The position numbers and the translations under genes were made by a program. Below are positions 8,367-17,541 of a DNA stretch of 64,000 nt, piece after piece. Origin of the DNA: an uncultured Bacillota bacterium (GTDB taxonomy: Bacteria > Bacillota > Clostridia > Christensenellales > Borkfalkiaceae); the NCBI GenBank assembly GCA_949287815.1, contig CASEHS010000005.1, forward strand, positions 1-64,000. Direction: 5' to 3'. The notes below the pieces were generated by a model. The model made no database searches, was not told the origin of the DNA, and worked only from the letters and a program-made list of their open reading frames with translations. Position 1 is the first letter of the stretch. Each line of letters starts with the position of its first letter.

Positions 8367-8993
8367 ATGCCCGTTATGGTATTTGATCATCCGCTCATAA
8401 AGCATAAAATAGCGATTCTTCGCAGTAAAGATACCCCGATGAAGGAGTTTCGTGAACTTGTAGAAGAGATCACGCTCGTTATGAGTTATGAAGCGTTTAA
8501 GGATGCACCCACGCAGAAAGTGACGGTGGAAACACCTTTGGAAACTTGCGAACAGGAAATGGTAGCGGAGCGCAGTATTGCGATCGTACCGATTTTACGT
8601 GCGGGGCTTGGAATGGTAAACGGCGTGCACAAAATTTTCCCGAACGCAAGAGTAGGACATATAGGCATGTATCGCGATGAGGAGACTGCAATTCCTCACG
8701 AGTACTACTGCAAGCTTCCCGAAGGAATCGAAAATATGTCTGTTATTCTTCTTGATCCGATGCTTGCAACAGGCGGAAGCGCTTGTGACGCAATTGCTCT
8801 TTTGAAAAACAGAGGGGTTAAGAATATCAGCTTTATGGCAATTATCGGTTGCCCCGAGGGTATAAAGAAGGTAAGCGAAGAGCATCCCGATGTCAAAGTG
8901 TTTGTGTCTACTTGTGACAGATGCTTAAATGAAAATTGCTATATTTTGCCGGGACTCGGCGACGCAGGCGACAGATTATTCGGAACGAAGTAA
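8367..8993 (+). CDS. upp: Uracil phosphoribosyltransferase
   Basis: 208 residues, normal length. It converts uracil and PRPP to UMP in pyrimidine salvage. The family motifs are clear: 'RAGLGM' near residue 77, the PRPP loop 'LDPMLATGGSA' near residue 130, and the C-terminal 'GLGDAGDRLFGTK' that contacts uracil. It lies four bases behind the permease gene with AAGGAGG inside the permease tail, so the two form one operon controlled by the leader at 6644-6822. Confidence 0.97.
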   Translation: MPVMVFDHPLIKHKIAILRSKDTPMKEFRELVEEITLVMSYEAFKDAPTQKVTVETPLETCEQEMVAERSIAIVPILRAGLGMVNGVHKIFPNARVGHIGMYRDEETAIPHEYYCKLPEGIENMSVILLDPMLATGGSACDAIALLKNRGVKNISFMAIIGCPEGIKKVSEEHPDVKVFVSTCDRCLNENCYILPGLGDAGDRLFGTK

Positions 8994-9058
8994 GCAAAGT
9001 ATTTACAAGTTTGATTTTTGTCTGTTTGCGAAAAAGGAATAATAAGCAAAATTAGAGG

Positions 9059-9098
9059 TTAAGAACCACCGAATTAGTCGGTGGTTCTTAAATTTTTT
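9059..9098 (+). terminator. Intrinsic terminator after upp
   Basis: A perfect 14-bp inverted repeat (9059-9072 with 9078-9091), loop of five, then six T (9093-9098). The rest of the gap from 9099 to the promoter at 9233 is AT-rich with no gene that I can support. Confidence 0.9.
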
Positions 9099-9232
9099 GA
9101 ATGAATTATACAAAAGTCAGAAAGTAATCTTCAAACTCATTAAAAGAAATAAAGTAAATTTTATATTGTTTGTCTTTCTCAAACTTATTTATTATTGTGT
9201 TTGTGAATTAAAAAATATTTTATTTTAGGAGC

Positions 9233-9261
9233 TTGACAAATCAAGATACATATCATATAAT
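9233..9261 (+). promoter_or_regulatory. Perfect sigma-A promoter of the metal ATPase gene
   Basis: TTGACA (9233-9238), 17 bases, TATAAT (9256-9261): both hexamers match consensus exactly. Such a strong promoter fits a gene kept off by the repressor site that overlaps its start. Confidence 0.9.
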
Positions 9262-9284
9262 ATACCCATACCCCCATGGGTATA
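9261..9284. promoter_or_regulatory. CsoR-like operator
   Basis: TATACCC (9261-9267) and GGGTATA (9278-9284) are perfect inverted arms. A nested ATACCC/GGGTAT pair has a four-base spacer. G/C-tract palindromes of this kind are typical operators of CsoR-family metal-sensing repressors. It overlaps the -10 and the transcription start. No csoR gene lies in the window. Confidence 0.7.
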
Positions 9285-9308
9285 AATTTAACTAAGTGAG
9301 GGTTGAGC

Positions 9309-11258
9309 GTGAGTAAGGTGTTAAAAACAGTCGGTGGAAAAATAAAGAAGTTTTTATCTGCTGTTTCTGAAAAGATAGAGGAGTTTCTGTCTTTGGGCGG
9401 TATAAAAAAAGATATAATCTTATTAGCAATATCTGGTATAGCTCTGATAATCAGTATTTTTGATTTAATTCCTTCTTTGCCCTTTGATGCTGCATGGGTT
9501 GCAATTATTTTGTGTGGCATACCCATTGTATTAGAAGCACTGAGCGGACTGATCGGTTCATTTGATATCAAAGCGGGAATTTTGGTTTCGATCGCATTGA
9601 TATCGTCATTGATCATCGGAGAATATTTTGCCGCGGGGGAAGTTGCGTTCATCATGCAACTTGGTGAGTTTTTGGAACATCTCACATTGTCGAGGGCAAA
9701 ATCAGGGATAGAAAAACTCATAAAATTATCTCCACAGACGGCAAGGTTGGTCGGGGAGGAAGAAAAACTGATTCCCGCTAAGGAAGTGCAGGCAGGAGAT
9801 ATATTGAAAGTTTTGCCGGGGGAAAGTATTCCTGCGGACGGAGTTATCGTAAGCGGTCAGACGTCTGTAAACGAATCGGTTATGACAGGAGAACCTTTGC
9901 CTGTAGATAAAGCGGTCGGTGACAGTGTTTGCAGCGGAACTGTAAATCAGTACGGCGTCTTTGAAATGAGAGCCGTAAAGGCAGGAGAAGACAGTTCGAT
10001 TCAGCGTATGATACGGTTGGTACAGTCGGCGGATGCAGGGAAAGCAAAGATCGTCAGGCTTGCCGACAAGTGGGCAACGTGGATAGTGATAATTGCTTTT
10101 CTTGCCGCAGCGATCACTTGGGCAGTCACGGGAGAAGTAATAAGGGCAGTTACGGTTTTGGTCGTATTTTGTCCTTGCGCGCTTGTGCTAGCAACACCGA
10201 CTGCGATCATGGCGGCGATCGGCAATGCGACAAGACATGGGGTGCTCGTTCGTCAGGGCGACGTGTTGGAACGGCTTTCGGCAGTGCGTAAGATAGTTTT
10301 TGACAAGACGGGAACTCTCACTTTCGGAACGCCCGGAGTTGTGGCAGTTTGTCCCGTTGAGGGGGTAGGAGAAGAAGAGCTTCTGAAAGTTGCGGCATCA
10401 ACGGAACGAAATTCGGAACATCCGCTCGGCAAAGCAATTGTCAGTTATTTTGAAAAAAACAAGGGAGAGTTTTTGCCCAGCGAAAATATTGAGATCGTTC
10501 CGGGGCGAGGAATCCGAGCTGAAATTTTCGGTGAAGAGGTTTTGGCTGGAAATGCAGTATTTTTGAAAGAACACGGCATTTTGATCGAAGCGGAAAACTC
10601 TGAAAATCTCAAAAAGTTTGAGGATTCAGGTGCGACTTTGATCAAAGTAAGCCGCGGCGGAAAGTATATCGGTTACATAGCATTGTCGGACGTGATACGT
10701 CCCGAGGCGCAAGCCGTCGTGTCCCAGATCAATGAAAAAGGTATCAAAACGGTGCTGATGACGGGAGATCATAATAAAGCGGCAAATTTAATGGCTGAAA
10801 AAGTAAAGGTCGGAAAAGTTTACGGTGAGTGTCTTCCCGAAGATAAAATGCGCCATATCGGTGAAATGCAGGATGCTGGAGAAAAGGTATGTATGATCGG
10901 AGACGGTGTCAATGATGCGCCGTCACTTAAAAAGGCTTATGTGGGCATTGCGATGGGCGGTGTCGGGAGCGATATTGCAGTAGAAGCAGCGGATATGGTA
11001 TTTGTAAAAGATGAGATCAAAGAATTGCCACATATATTCTCCTTATCATCAAGAATGATGACTGTCATAAAATGTAATCTTATTTTCTCAATGCTTCTGA
11101 ATTTTGCCGCTATCGGCTTGGCAATGAGCGGAATTTTAAATCCCGTGCTCGGCGCACTCGTTCATAATGCAGGATCTTTATTGGTCATCATTAATTCTGC
11201 TTTTTTATTGATTTTTAAGGCTCGCAAGAAAAAAGGAAACAGATTGATTGCAAAATAA
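9309..11258 (+). CDS. Heavy-metal P1B-type ATPase
   Basis: About 649 residues from GTG 9309, six bases after GAGGG; an in-frame TTG at 9303 abuts that site and is less likely. It exports metal ions across the membrane using ATP. Motifs in order: TGEP (actuator), CPC in membrane helix 6, DKTGT (phosphorylation site), EHPLGK (the HP motif), and GDGVND. There is no N-terminal metal-binding domain: the first 35 residues are basic and amphipathic with no CxxC. The last membrane helix carries HNAGS rather than the D-x-G of ZntA/CadA or the M-x2-SS of CopA. The CsoR-like operator suggests copper; zinc, cadmium or cobalt remain possible. Confidence 0.93.
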   Translation: MSKVLKTVGGKIKKFLSAVSEKIEEFLSLGGIKKDIILLAISGIALIISIFDLIPSLPFDAAWVAIILCGIPIVLEALSGLIGSFDIKAGILVSIALISSLIIGEYFAAGEVAFIMQLGEFLEHLTLSRAKSGIEKLIKLSPQTARLVGEEEKLIPAKEVQAGDILKVLPGESIPADGVIVSGQTSVNESVMTGEPLPVDKAVGDSVCSGTVNQYGVFEMRAVKAGEDSSIQRMIRLVQSADAGKAKIVRLADKWATWIVIIAFLAAAITWAVTGEVIRAVTVLVVFCPCALVLATPTAIMAAIGNATRHGVLVRQGDVLERLSAVRKIVFDKTGTLTFGTPGVVAVCPVEGVGEEELLKVAASTERNSEHPLGKAIVSYFEKNKGEFLPSENIEIVPGRGIRAEIFGEEVLAGNAVFLKEHGILIEAENSENLKKFEDSGATLIKVSRGGKYIGYIALSDVIRPEAQAVVSQINEKGIKTVLMTGDHNKAANLMAEKVKVGKVYGECLPEDKMRHIGEMQDAGEKVCMIGDGVNDAPSLKKAYVGIAMGGVGSDIAVEAADMVFVKDEIKELPHIFSLSSRMMTVIKCNLIFSMLLNFAAIGLAMSGILNPVLGALVHNAGSLLVIINSAFLLIFKARKKKGNRLIAK

Positions 11259-11320
11259 ATTTGCTTAAATACATAAAAAATTAAAAATACGGGCAGAATA
11301 GGAACAGGAGGTAAGAAGCG

Positions 11321-11554
11321 ATGATCATTGCAAATCTGATATCGTATATCCTTGTTCTGCTCGGTGCAGTAAACTGGGGATTATATGGGATCTTCAACTT
11401 TAATCTTGTATCTGCAATTTTTATGGGTGACCGCAGTGTAGGCGCGATCATAACGTATGTTATCATAGCGCTTGCGGCTATCTGGCTTATCATCTATACC
11501 GTATTTGCAAACGGTATATTGCGTTTTACGAATCATCGGGACGACAGAGCGTAA
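11321..11554 (+). CDS. DUF378 family small membrane protein
   Basis: 77 residues with two membrane helices (about 5-27 and 42-63). The 'LGAVNWGLYGIFNFNLV' stretch is the hallmark of DUF378, a small membrane family of unknown function. An AGGAGG site precedes ATG. It follows the metal ATPase by 62 bases with no terminator between, so it may share the metal-responsive transcript. Confidence 0.88.
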   Translation: MIIANLISYILVLLGAVNWGLYGIFNFNLVSAIFMGDRSVGAIITYVIIALAAIWLIIYTVFANGILRFTNHRDDRA

Positions 11555-11571
11555 AGCAAATTTTTGCATGT

Positions 11572-11610
11572 GAAGCGATAACGTAAATCGTTGTCGCTTC
11601 CTGTTTTTTT
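11572..11610 (+). terminator. Intrinsic terminator after the DUF378 gene
   Basis: GAAGCGATAACG (11572-11583) pairs with CGTTGTCGCTTC (11589-11600), one G-U pair, followed by a run of seven to eight T. Confidence 0.85.
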
Positions 11611-11716
11611 AGATTGGAAATTCAAATAAAACAGGTTGAGAAGCCGTCTTTTGAATGGCTGCGCAAATAAAATTCAATGAAATTATGCGAAAAGCCTTTT
11701 CCTTTTGCGATGAGTA

Positions 11717-11725
11717 TGTTATAAT
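11717..11725 (+). promoter_or_regulatory. Extended -10 promoter of lgt
   Basis: TG-T-TATAAT (11717-11725) is an extended -10. The -35 region 17 bases upstream is poor, as is common with extended -10 promoters. It lies 80 bases before the lgt start. Confidence 0.5.
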
Positions 11726-11804
11726 AACACCGCATATAAAAACGAAAGGGGTTACCAAAAGATCTGTACCCAAAAAATTTCGGTACGGTCGTTACGGAGG
11801 CAAA

Positions 11805-12803
11805 ATGAATATCTCTTCTCTTTTAGCGCAGTCAGATAATCCGCATATAACTATTTTCGGGTTTAATATCTATTACTATGCCATTATCATAGTATCGGGA
11901 ATCATTATAGCGAGTATTTTGGGCGCAATTTTATTTAAACATCGAAACATTCCGATGGATTGGCTTTTGGATCTTCTCATCTGTATTTTACCGCTCGGCA
12001 TTATAGGCGCGCGCGTATATTATTGCGCGTTCGATCCTGATATCAAAACCTTTCAGGATTGGTTCAGTTTTGAGTCGATCCGCAGGGGCGGACTTGCAAT
12101 TTACGGCGGTATCATCGGCGGTGTGATCGGCGTTGTGATATTCTGTCTGATCCATAAGATTAATTTCTTGCGTGTCGCGGATTGCGTCGCTCCGTGTGTT
12201 ATTTTGGCGCAGGGTATCGGCAGATGGGGTAATTTTGTCAACCAGGAAGCATACGGTAACCTTGTTACAAATCCGAATTTGCAATGGTTCCCTTATGCGG
12301 TATATATCGATGATATGGGGGCATGGTATCAGGCGACTTTCTTTTATGAAAGTTTTTCCTGTATTCTGATTTTTGCGATCCTGTATACTTTTGCATGGAA
12401 GTTTAAAAAGAAACCGCACGGACTTATGCTGAGCGGATACATGATCCTTTACGGGATCGAACGTTCAATAGTCGAGGGGCTGCGTTCAGATAGTCTTTTC
12501 ACGGGTAACCTTCGTGTATCGCAGGTTCTTTCGGTGGTTTTGGTGATTGCCGGTGTGGCACTTGCTTTGACGCAGATGTATCTGAACCGTAAAAAACACG
12601 GCTCGTTGATCGGTGCAAAAATCGGTGAGCCTTTGGCAATTCTTCCCAGATATTATACAAAGGAAGAGAAAAGAAAACTGGAAGAAGCAAAACAAATGAA
12701 AGCGCGTGCGGCATTGAATGCAGCGCAGCAAAGCGAAGCGAACCGAGCGGAGGATAGTAAAAAAGAGCCTGCGTTGGACAGCTCGGATAAAAAAGAGGAA
12801 TAA
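11805..12803 (+). CDS. lgt: Prolipoprotein diacylglyceryl transferase
   Basis: 332 residues from ATG 11805, which follows GGAGG at 11796-11800; the frame is open for 50 codons upstream but that part includes the promoter. Lgt transfers diacylglycerol from phosphatidylglycerol to the lipobox cysteine of prolipoproteins in the membrane. The signature 'GRWGNFVNQEAYG' is intact, as is the 'YGIERSIVEGLRSDSL' region. About seven membrane segments. The last ~60 residues are a charged Lys/Ala/Glu tail absent from short homologues. Its pathway partner lspA lies 2 kb downstream on the same strand. Confidence 0.95.
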   Translation: MNISSLLAQSDNPHITIFGFNIYYYAIIIVSGIIIASILGAILFKHRNIPMDWLLDLLICILPLGIIGARVYYCAFDPDIKTFQDWFSFESIRRGGLAIYGGIIGGVIGVVIFCLIHKINFLRVADCVAPCVILAQGIGRWGNFVNQEAYGNLVTNPNLQWFPYAVYIDDMGAWYQATFFYESFSCILIFAILYTFAWKFKKKPHGLMLSGYMILYGIERSIVEGLRSDSLFTGNLRVSQVLSVVLVIAGVALALTQMYLNRKKHGSLIGAKIGEPLAILPRYYTKEEKRKLEEAKQMKARAALNAAQQSEANRAEDSKKEPALDSSDKKEE

Positions 12804-12805
12804 AA

Positions 12806-14245
12806 ATGCGCAATTTGACTATGCTGACCGATCTTTACCAGCTGACAATGATGAACGGGTATTATAAAAACGGTAAAGAAAAAGATACGGCGGTTTTCGA
12901 TTTGTTTTTTCGGAGAAACGGTATCATCACATATTCGGTAGTTGCTGGGCTTGAACAGGCATTGGAATATGTACGTGATCTTCGTTTCACCGAAGAAGAT
13001 ATAGAATATCTGAAATCACTCAATCTTTTTGACGAGTGGTTTTTAAATAAATTAAGGGAATTCCGTTTTACGGGAGATATTTATGCAGTTCCGGAGGGCA
13101 CGATCGTTTTCCCCGAGGAGCCTATATTGACCGTGCGGGCTCCGCTGTGTGAAGCACAACTTTTGGAGACGACTCTTTTAAACATTGTCAATCATCAGAC
13201 GCTGATTGCGAGTAAAGCGGCAAAAGTTGCTTATGCGGCAAAGGGTGATGCAGTCATGGAGTTCGGGCTTCGCCGTGCGCAAGGTCCCGATGCAGGTTTA
13301 TACGGCGCAAGGGCGGCGGTCATTGGCGGATGCGGTTCAACGTCCAATATATTGGCAGGAGAAATGTTTGATATTCCCGTAGCGGGTACGCACGCGCACA
13401 GTTGGGTAATGAATTTCCCGAGTGAATATGAAGCATTTTCCGCTTATGCAAAGTGCTATCCCGATGCCTGTTTGTTGCTCGTGGATACGTATGACACTTT
13501 AAAAAGCGGAGTACCGAATGCGATACGGGTATTCGACGAGTTGCGCAAGGCGGGGCATGAACCCAAAGGGATACGCCTTGACAGTGGGGATCTTGCCTAT
13601 CTTTCCAAACGCGCAAGAGTAATGCTCGATGAGGCGGGATATCCTGATGCGGTTATCTGTGCATCGGGTGATTTGGATGAGTATCTGATCACGTCTTTGA
13701 AAAACCAGGGCGCGAAAATTGATCTTTGGGGCGTTGGAACCAAACTGATTACAAGTGCGAATATGCCAGCGCTCGGCGGAGTTTATAAGTTATCGTCATT
13801 GATTCCCGAATCGGGAGAAGAGATTCCCAAGATCAAACTTTCTGACAATTCCGATAAGATCACTAATCCGGGTTTTAAACAGGTTTACAGGATATATGAC
13901 AATAAAACTGGCAAAGCCGAAGCAGATCTGATCGCTTTGCGGGAAGAGGAGATAGAGACTGATAAACCTTTGACGGTGTTTCATCCCAAAGAGACATGGA
14001 AAAAGACAACTTTTACCGATTACACAGTAAGACCTTTGAGCGTAAAAGTTGTGGAAAACGGTAAACAGATTTATAAAGAGCCAACTTTAAAAGAAATCGT
14101 ATCTTATGCCGAAAAGGAAAAAGAAACTTTTTGGGATGAGTATAAAAGGCTGGATAATCCGCATGTATATAAAGTGGACCTTTCACAGAAACTTTATGAT
14201 ATGAAAAACAATCTCATTTCGGAGATCAGGAATAAAAATGGGTAA
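12806..14245 (+). CDS. pncB: Nicotinate phosphoribosyltransferase
   Basis: 479 residues, the Firmicute long form. It makes nicotinate mononucleotide from nicotinate, PRPP and ATP in NAD salvage. Recognisable blocks are the N-terminal 'MLTDLYQLTM' and 'DLFFRR', 'GTHAHSWVMNF' (with the histidine phosphorylated in this family), 'RLDSGDLAYL', and 'GVGTKLITS'. It begins two bases after the lgt stop and overlaps the next gene by eight bases, so it belongs to the same operon. Confidence 0.95.
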   Translation: MRNLTMLTDLYQLTMMNGYYKNGKEKDTAVFDLFFRRNGIITYSVVAGLEQALEYVRDLRFTEEDIEYLKSLNLFDEWFLNKLREFRFTGDIYAVPEGTIVFPEEPILTVRAPLCEAQLLETTLLNIVNHQTLIASKAAKVAYAAKGDAVMEFGLRRAQGPDAGLYGARAAVIGGCGSTSNILAGEMFDIPVAGTHAHSWVMNFPSEYEAFSAYAKCYPDACLLLVDTYDTLKSGVPNAIRVFDELRKAGHEPKGIRLDSGDLAYLSKRARVMLDEAGYPDAVICASGDLDEYLITSLKNQGAKIDLWGVGTKLITSANMPALGGVYKLSSLIPESGEEIPKIKLSDNSDKITNPGFKQVYRIYDNKTGKAEADLIALREEEIETDKPLTVFHPKETWKKTTFTDYTVRPLSVKVVENGKQIYKEPTLKEIVSYAEKEKETFWDEYKRLDNPHVYKVDLSQKLYDMKNNLISEIRNKNG

Positions 14246-14870
14246 ATTATCTCAGAAAGAGACAGAAAAACTTATTGCAGGTATCCGCGAGGCGTATGAA
14301 ATGAAGATACGTCAGTTGGAAAACCGTATTGATGCTTTGAATGTGGAAAACCGTAATCTCAGAGCAACGGTTTCGGAGCTGAAAAGCAGGGAAAGCCGTG
14401 TAGGACGGGCGATTTTAGACGCAGAGTGTAAAGGAGAGGAGATCCGTGCGTTTTACAGACTAAATGCGGAAACGGAACTAAAAACTTTGCAGCTGTTTGC
14501 GGAAAAATGGAAAAAACTTGCAGAGCAGATGATCGGTATTTTCCCTGACGGAGAAGCGGAAAGGTATGTTGATTTTGCAGACAGTCTTGCCGCGCTTTTA
14601 GGAAAAGATCCTGATTATTTTCTGCCGCGCGAGGGTGACGGTCCCGTACCCGATTTATCCGAAAAGAGCGAAAACACAAAGGCTGAACAGCAGAAAAATG
14701 AGGAGAAATTTGATCCGAAAGCTGTGATAGGCAAATACATAGAAAGCGAAGAAGAGGAAGAAACGGGGTTTAATCTCGACGATGTATTAAATCCTAAAGG
14801 ACAACTTGACCTTGAAAAACTCTGCCGTAATCTCGGGTTGATGGGTGAAGAAGGCGCTGCGGAGAAATAA
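14238..14870 (+). CDS. DivIVA-like coiled-coil protein
   Basis: 210 residues. The first ~55 residues form a heptad-rich coiled coil ('QLENRIDALNVENRNLRATV'). A helical segment of about 40 residues and an acidic, disordered C-terminal third follow. This resembles short DivIVA/GpsB-type proteins that some Clostridia carry beside lspA, but the conserved DivIVA N-terminal membrane-binding motif is not evident. It overlaps pncB by eight bases, so translation is coupled. A role at division sites is only an analogy. Confidence 0.7.
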   Translation: MGKLSQKETEKLIAGIREAYEMKIRQLENRIDALNVENRNLRATVSELKSRESRVGRAILDAECKGEEIRAFYRLNAETELKTLQLFAEKWKKLAEQMIGIFPDGEAERYVDFADSLAALLGKDPDYFLPREGDGPVPDLSEKSENTKAEQQKNEEKFDPKAVIGKYIESEEEEETGFNLDDVLNPKGQLDLEKLCRNLGLMGEEGAAEK

Positions 14871-14930
14871 GCAGAAAAAGTAATAATAGAAATCAGCCTA
14901 TTCAAAGGCGTTGAAGTATAGGAAGGATTT

Positions 14931-15560
14931 ATGGCATACGCTTTGACATTTTTTATCATAGTATTGGCAGATCAGTTGAGTAAAGCGATCGCATATGCAC
15001 TTGATCTTGAAAACGTTACGATCATACCCAATATATTATCGTTGGATAAGTTGCGCAATCCGCAAACAGGTGATCTGAATACGGGTATGGCATACGGTCT
15101 TATCGGAGACAAGGAATGGGCAATGCCTGTTTTTATCGCGCTGACTTGCGTTGCTTTGGTCGTATTTTTGATAGCGCTTGTAAAAATTCCGAAAAAGAAA
15201 AGATTTTTACGTATAGCGATTGTGCTGATCATGACGGGCGCTGCGGGGAATCTGATCGACCGCATCGTTTTAGGCGGCGTTCGCGATTTTATTCATGTTT
15301 CTATCGGCGGAATAACGTTGTTCAATTATCACTGTAACATTGCGGATGTAGCGATCACTGTCGGGGCAATCATGTTTATTCTGGCCTTGTTATTTGTTGA
15401 CGATGACGCGGTCTTCCGTTTCAAGAAAAAGGAAGAAAAAGAGCAGATTGCCGAAGCTTCCGAAACGCTCGGATTTGAGAAAGAATCTTCGGATAATGAG
15501 GAATCGGTAAAGCCTGCGGTAGAAGATAAGGCAGAATCTGACGCGGAGAAAAAGAAATGA
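14931..15560 (+). CDS. lspA: Lipoprotein signal peptidase (signal peptidase II)
   Basis: 209 residues. It removes the signal peptide from diacylglyceryl-prolipoproteins. Four membrane helices fill the first ~155 residues. The two catalytic aspartates lie in 'GAAGNLIDRI' and 'NIADVAITVG', both intact. The last ~50 residues are an acidic, disordered extension beyond the usual ~155-170-residue length. Its stop overlaps the next gene by four bases (ATGA). With lgt nearby, both early lipoprotein-maturation enzymes are in the window. Confidence 0.95.
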   Translation: MAYALTFFIIVLADQLSKAIAYALDLENVTIIPNILSLDKLRNPQTGDLNTGMAYGLIGDKEWAMPVFIALTCVALVVFLIALVKIPKKKRFLRIAIVLIMTGAAGNLIDRIVLGGVRDFIHVSIGGITLFNYHCNIADVAITVGAIMFILALLFVDDDAVFRFKKKEEKEQIAEASETLGFEKESSDNEESVKPAVEDKAESDAEKKK

Positions 15561-16477
15561 ACGAGAGTACGTTTACAGCGGAATGTGCCTGTGAACGGCT
15601 GGATATATATATATCGGAAAAACTCGGGATTACACGTTCGGCGGTAAAGAAACTGATCGATGGGGGGAATGTGACTCTTAACGGTAAAGCCCCGAAAAGT
15701 TCTGCCGCCGTAAAAACGGGAGATGTTGTTCATACAAACATACCCGATCCCGTTGTGCCGGATTTGACGCCGGAAGATATTCCGATTCGTATAGTTTATG
15801 AAGACGATGATATTGCAGTAATAGACAAACCGCAGGGACTTACGGTGCACGCAGGGAACGGCAATTTATCGGGCACCCTCGTGAACGCATTGCTGTATCG
15901 GCTGAAAAATTTAAGTTCGATCGGCGGGGTGATTCGACCCGGGATCGTTCACAGGATCGATAAGGATACTTCTGGCTTGCTGGTCGTGGCGAAAAACGAT
16001 GCGGCGCATCTATCGCTTTCCAAGCAGTTGCAGGACAAGACTTGTGCGCGGGAATATTACGCATTATGCGAAGGGCTGTTTCGGGATAAGCGCGGTACGG
16101 TCGATACGTTTATCGGCAGACATCCGACGGACAGAGTCAAAATGGCGGTCGTTTCTGAAGAGAAAGGCAGGCGCGCGGTTACTCATTATGAAGTAGTGAA
16201 GCTTTTTTCAAAGGGTTATACGTTCGTAAAATTTTCGCTTGAAACGGGAAGAACGCATCAGATCCGCGTGCATTGCGCACACCTGGGGCATCCGATCGTG
16301 GGAGATCCTGTATACGGATATAAAAAGCAGAAGTTTAATCTGAACGGACAGTTGCTGCACGCGTTCCGACTAAGTCTTGATCATCCGAGAACGGGCGAGA
16401 GAATGACGTTTGAGTCTCCGCTTCCCGATTATTTTGAAAAAGTTTTGGAAACATTAAAGAGAAGTGGCGAACTGTAA
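15557..16477 (+). CDS. RluD-type 23S rRNA pseudouridine synthase
   Basis: 306 residues. An N-terminal S4 RNA-binding domain (about residues 10-70) precedes the RluA/RluC/RluD catalytic domain with 'HRIDKDTSGLLVVAKN', whose aspartate is the catalytic residue. The 'GRTHQIRVH' motif confirms the family. It isomerises specific uridines in 23S rRNA. The order lspA-rluD-pyrR is the same as in Bacillus, where this gene is ylyB. It is coupled to lspA through an ATGA overlap. Confidence 0.95.
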   Translation: MNESTFTAECACERLDIYISEKLGITRSAVKKLIDGGNVTLNGKAPKSSAAVKTGDVVHTNIPDPVVPDLTPEDIPIRIVYEDDDIAVIDKPQGLTVHAGNGNLSGTLVNALLYRLKNLSSIGGVIRPGIVHRIDKDTSGLLVVAKNDAAHLSLSKQLQDKTCAREYYALCEGLFRDKRGTVDTFIGRHPTDRVKMAVVSEEKGRRAVTHYEVVKLFSKGYTFVKFSLETGRTHQIRVHCAHLGHPIVGDPVYGYKKQKFNLNGQLLHAFRLSLDHPRTGERMTFESPLPDYFEKVLETLKRSGEL

Positions 16478-16491
16478 AGAGAGGGTTCAAA

Positions 16492-17025
16492 ATGAAAATC
16501 AAAGGCACACTGATGGATGCGGAAGGAATGAAAAATACTTTCAGGCGTCTGGCATATCAGGTGATTGAAAAAAATAACGGCGTAGAAAATCTTGTTCTGA
16601 TCGGAATAAAGACTCGCGGTGTTACAGTGGCAAAGCGGATCGCTGCCTGCCTTGAAAATATCGAAGGGAAAAGCGTTCCGATGGGCGAGTTCGATATCGC
16701 GCTGTACCGTGACGATCTCGTGGAAAATTCGGATATCGTTTTTCTGGGAAGTGAAATCGGTTTCGGGGTTGAAGGAAAAAAAGTTCTCATTTGCGATGAC
16801 GTTATTTATACGGGCAGAACGGTGCGCGCGGCGATTTCGGAAGTGATGCAGCAGGGAAGACCTGAAAGTATTCAGTTGCTTGCACTGATCGATCGGGGAC
16901 ACAGAGAATTACCTTTCCGAGCCGATTATATAGGAAAAAATGTACCAACGTCTAAGAAAGAAGGTGTCGTCGTGCGTTTTACAGAGAATGACGGGGAAGA
17001 CGGTGTTTATATTTTCGACAAATAA
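16492..17025 (+). CDS. pyrR: PyrR, pyrimidine regulatory protein / uracil phosphoribosyltransferase
   Basis: 177 residues, normal length. In Bacillus PyrR binds UMP or UTP and the leader of pyr mRNA to promote termination; it also has weak UPRTase activity. The PRPP motif 'LICDDVIYTGRTVRAA' and the C-terminal 'DRGHRELPFRADYIGKNVPT' are diagnostic. It starts 14 bases after the pseudouridine synthase stop. I find no clear PyrR binding loop in front of the uracil permease in this window, so its targets are probably the de novo pyr genes elsewhere. Confidence 0.95.
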   Translation: MKIKGTLMDAEGMKNTFRRLAYQVIEKNNGVENLVLIGIKTRGVTVAKRIAACLENIEGKSVPMGEFDIALYRDDLVENSDIVFLGSEIGFGVEGKKVLICDDVIYTGRTVRAAISEVMQQGRPESIQLLALIDRGHRELPFRADYIGKNVPTSKKEGVVVRFTENDGEDGVYIFDK

Positions 17026-17060
17026 TTTTTTTGAAAAGTCAGAATATTTTTTTTGTACAC

Positions 17061-17089
17061 TTGCCAAATTAGAAGGGAAGTGGTAAAAT
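17061..17089 (+). promoter_or_regulatory. Promoter of the 99-residue membrane protein gene
   Basis: TTGCCA (17061-17066), 17 bases, TAAAAT (17084-17089), with a TG just before the -10 hexamer. Confidence 0.65.
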
Positions 17090-17118
17090 AAAGATATTAA
17101 AAGAAAGGAGTTTTGGTT

Positions 17119-17418
17119 ATGGCTAAAAGACAGAGAACGGAAGGTCAGGCAAGAGCAGATTTTATTAATCTTTGCTGCATTATAGCGCTTTTCCTTGCCG
17201 CATTGCTGATTTTCATCAACAACGTATTGCCGCTTATCGGCGTAAATATTTCAGGCGCTTTAATGGGCGCATTGAATCTGATCAAAGATATTGCGCTGCT
17301 TCTCGGTATCGCTTTCGGAGCATGGAAGTTTGTGCGTTATCGCGGAAAAACCTGGGTAATTCTTTACTGGGTTGCGATCGGTCTGTATGTAGCGAGTGCT
17401 ATCTGCGGTCTTTTCTAA
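17119..17418 (+). CDS. Small membrane protein, unrecognised
   Basis: 99 residues from ATG 17119, which has AAAGGAG eight bases upstream. Three hydrophobic helices (about 14-37, 43-64, 72-97) follow a short basic N-terminus. It is a stand-alone gene with its own promoter and terminator between pyrR and der. I do not recognise the family, and no residue pattern suggests a function. Confidence 0.75.
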   Translation: MAKRQRTEGQARADFINLCCIIALFLAALLIFINNVLPLIGVNISGALMGALNLIKDIALLLGIAFGAWKFVRYRGKTWVILYWVAIGLYVASAICGLF

Positions 17419-17431
17419 GATGGAAACAAAA

Positions 17432-17460
17432 AACGGTTTGCTTAGGCAAGCCGTTTTTTT
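17432..17460 (+). terminator. Intrinsic terminator after the 99-residue gene
   Basis: AACGGTTTGC (17432-17441) pairs with GCAAGCCGTT (17446-17455), loop of four, followed by a T run. Confidence 0.88.
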
Positions 17461-17461
17461 C

Positions 17462-17490
17462 TTTACAATCGGACGAAAAAACGCTATAAT
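17462..17490 (+). promoter_or_regulatory. Sigma-A promoter of der
   Basis: TTTACA (17462-17467), 17 bases, TATAAT (17485-17490). It starts directly after the preceding terminator. Confidence 0.75.
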
Positions 17491-17541
17491 AAAACAGATC
17501 TGCGAGATTGCAGATCAAAGAAAGAGAACGGTGAATATAAA

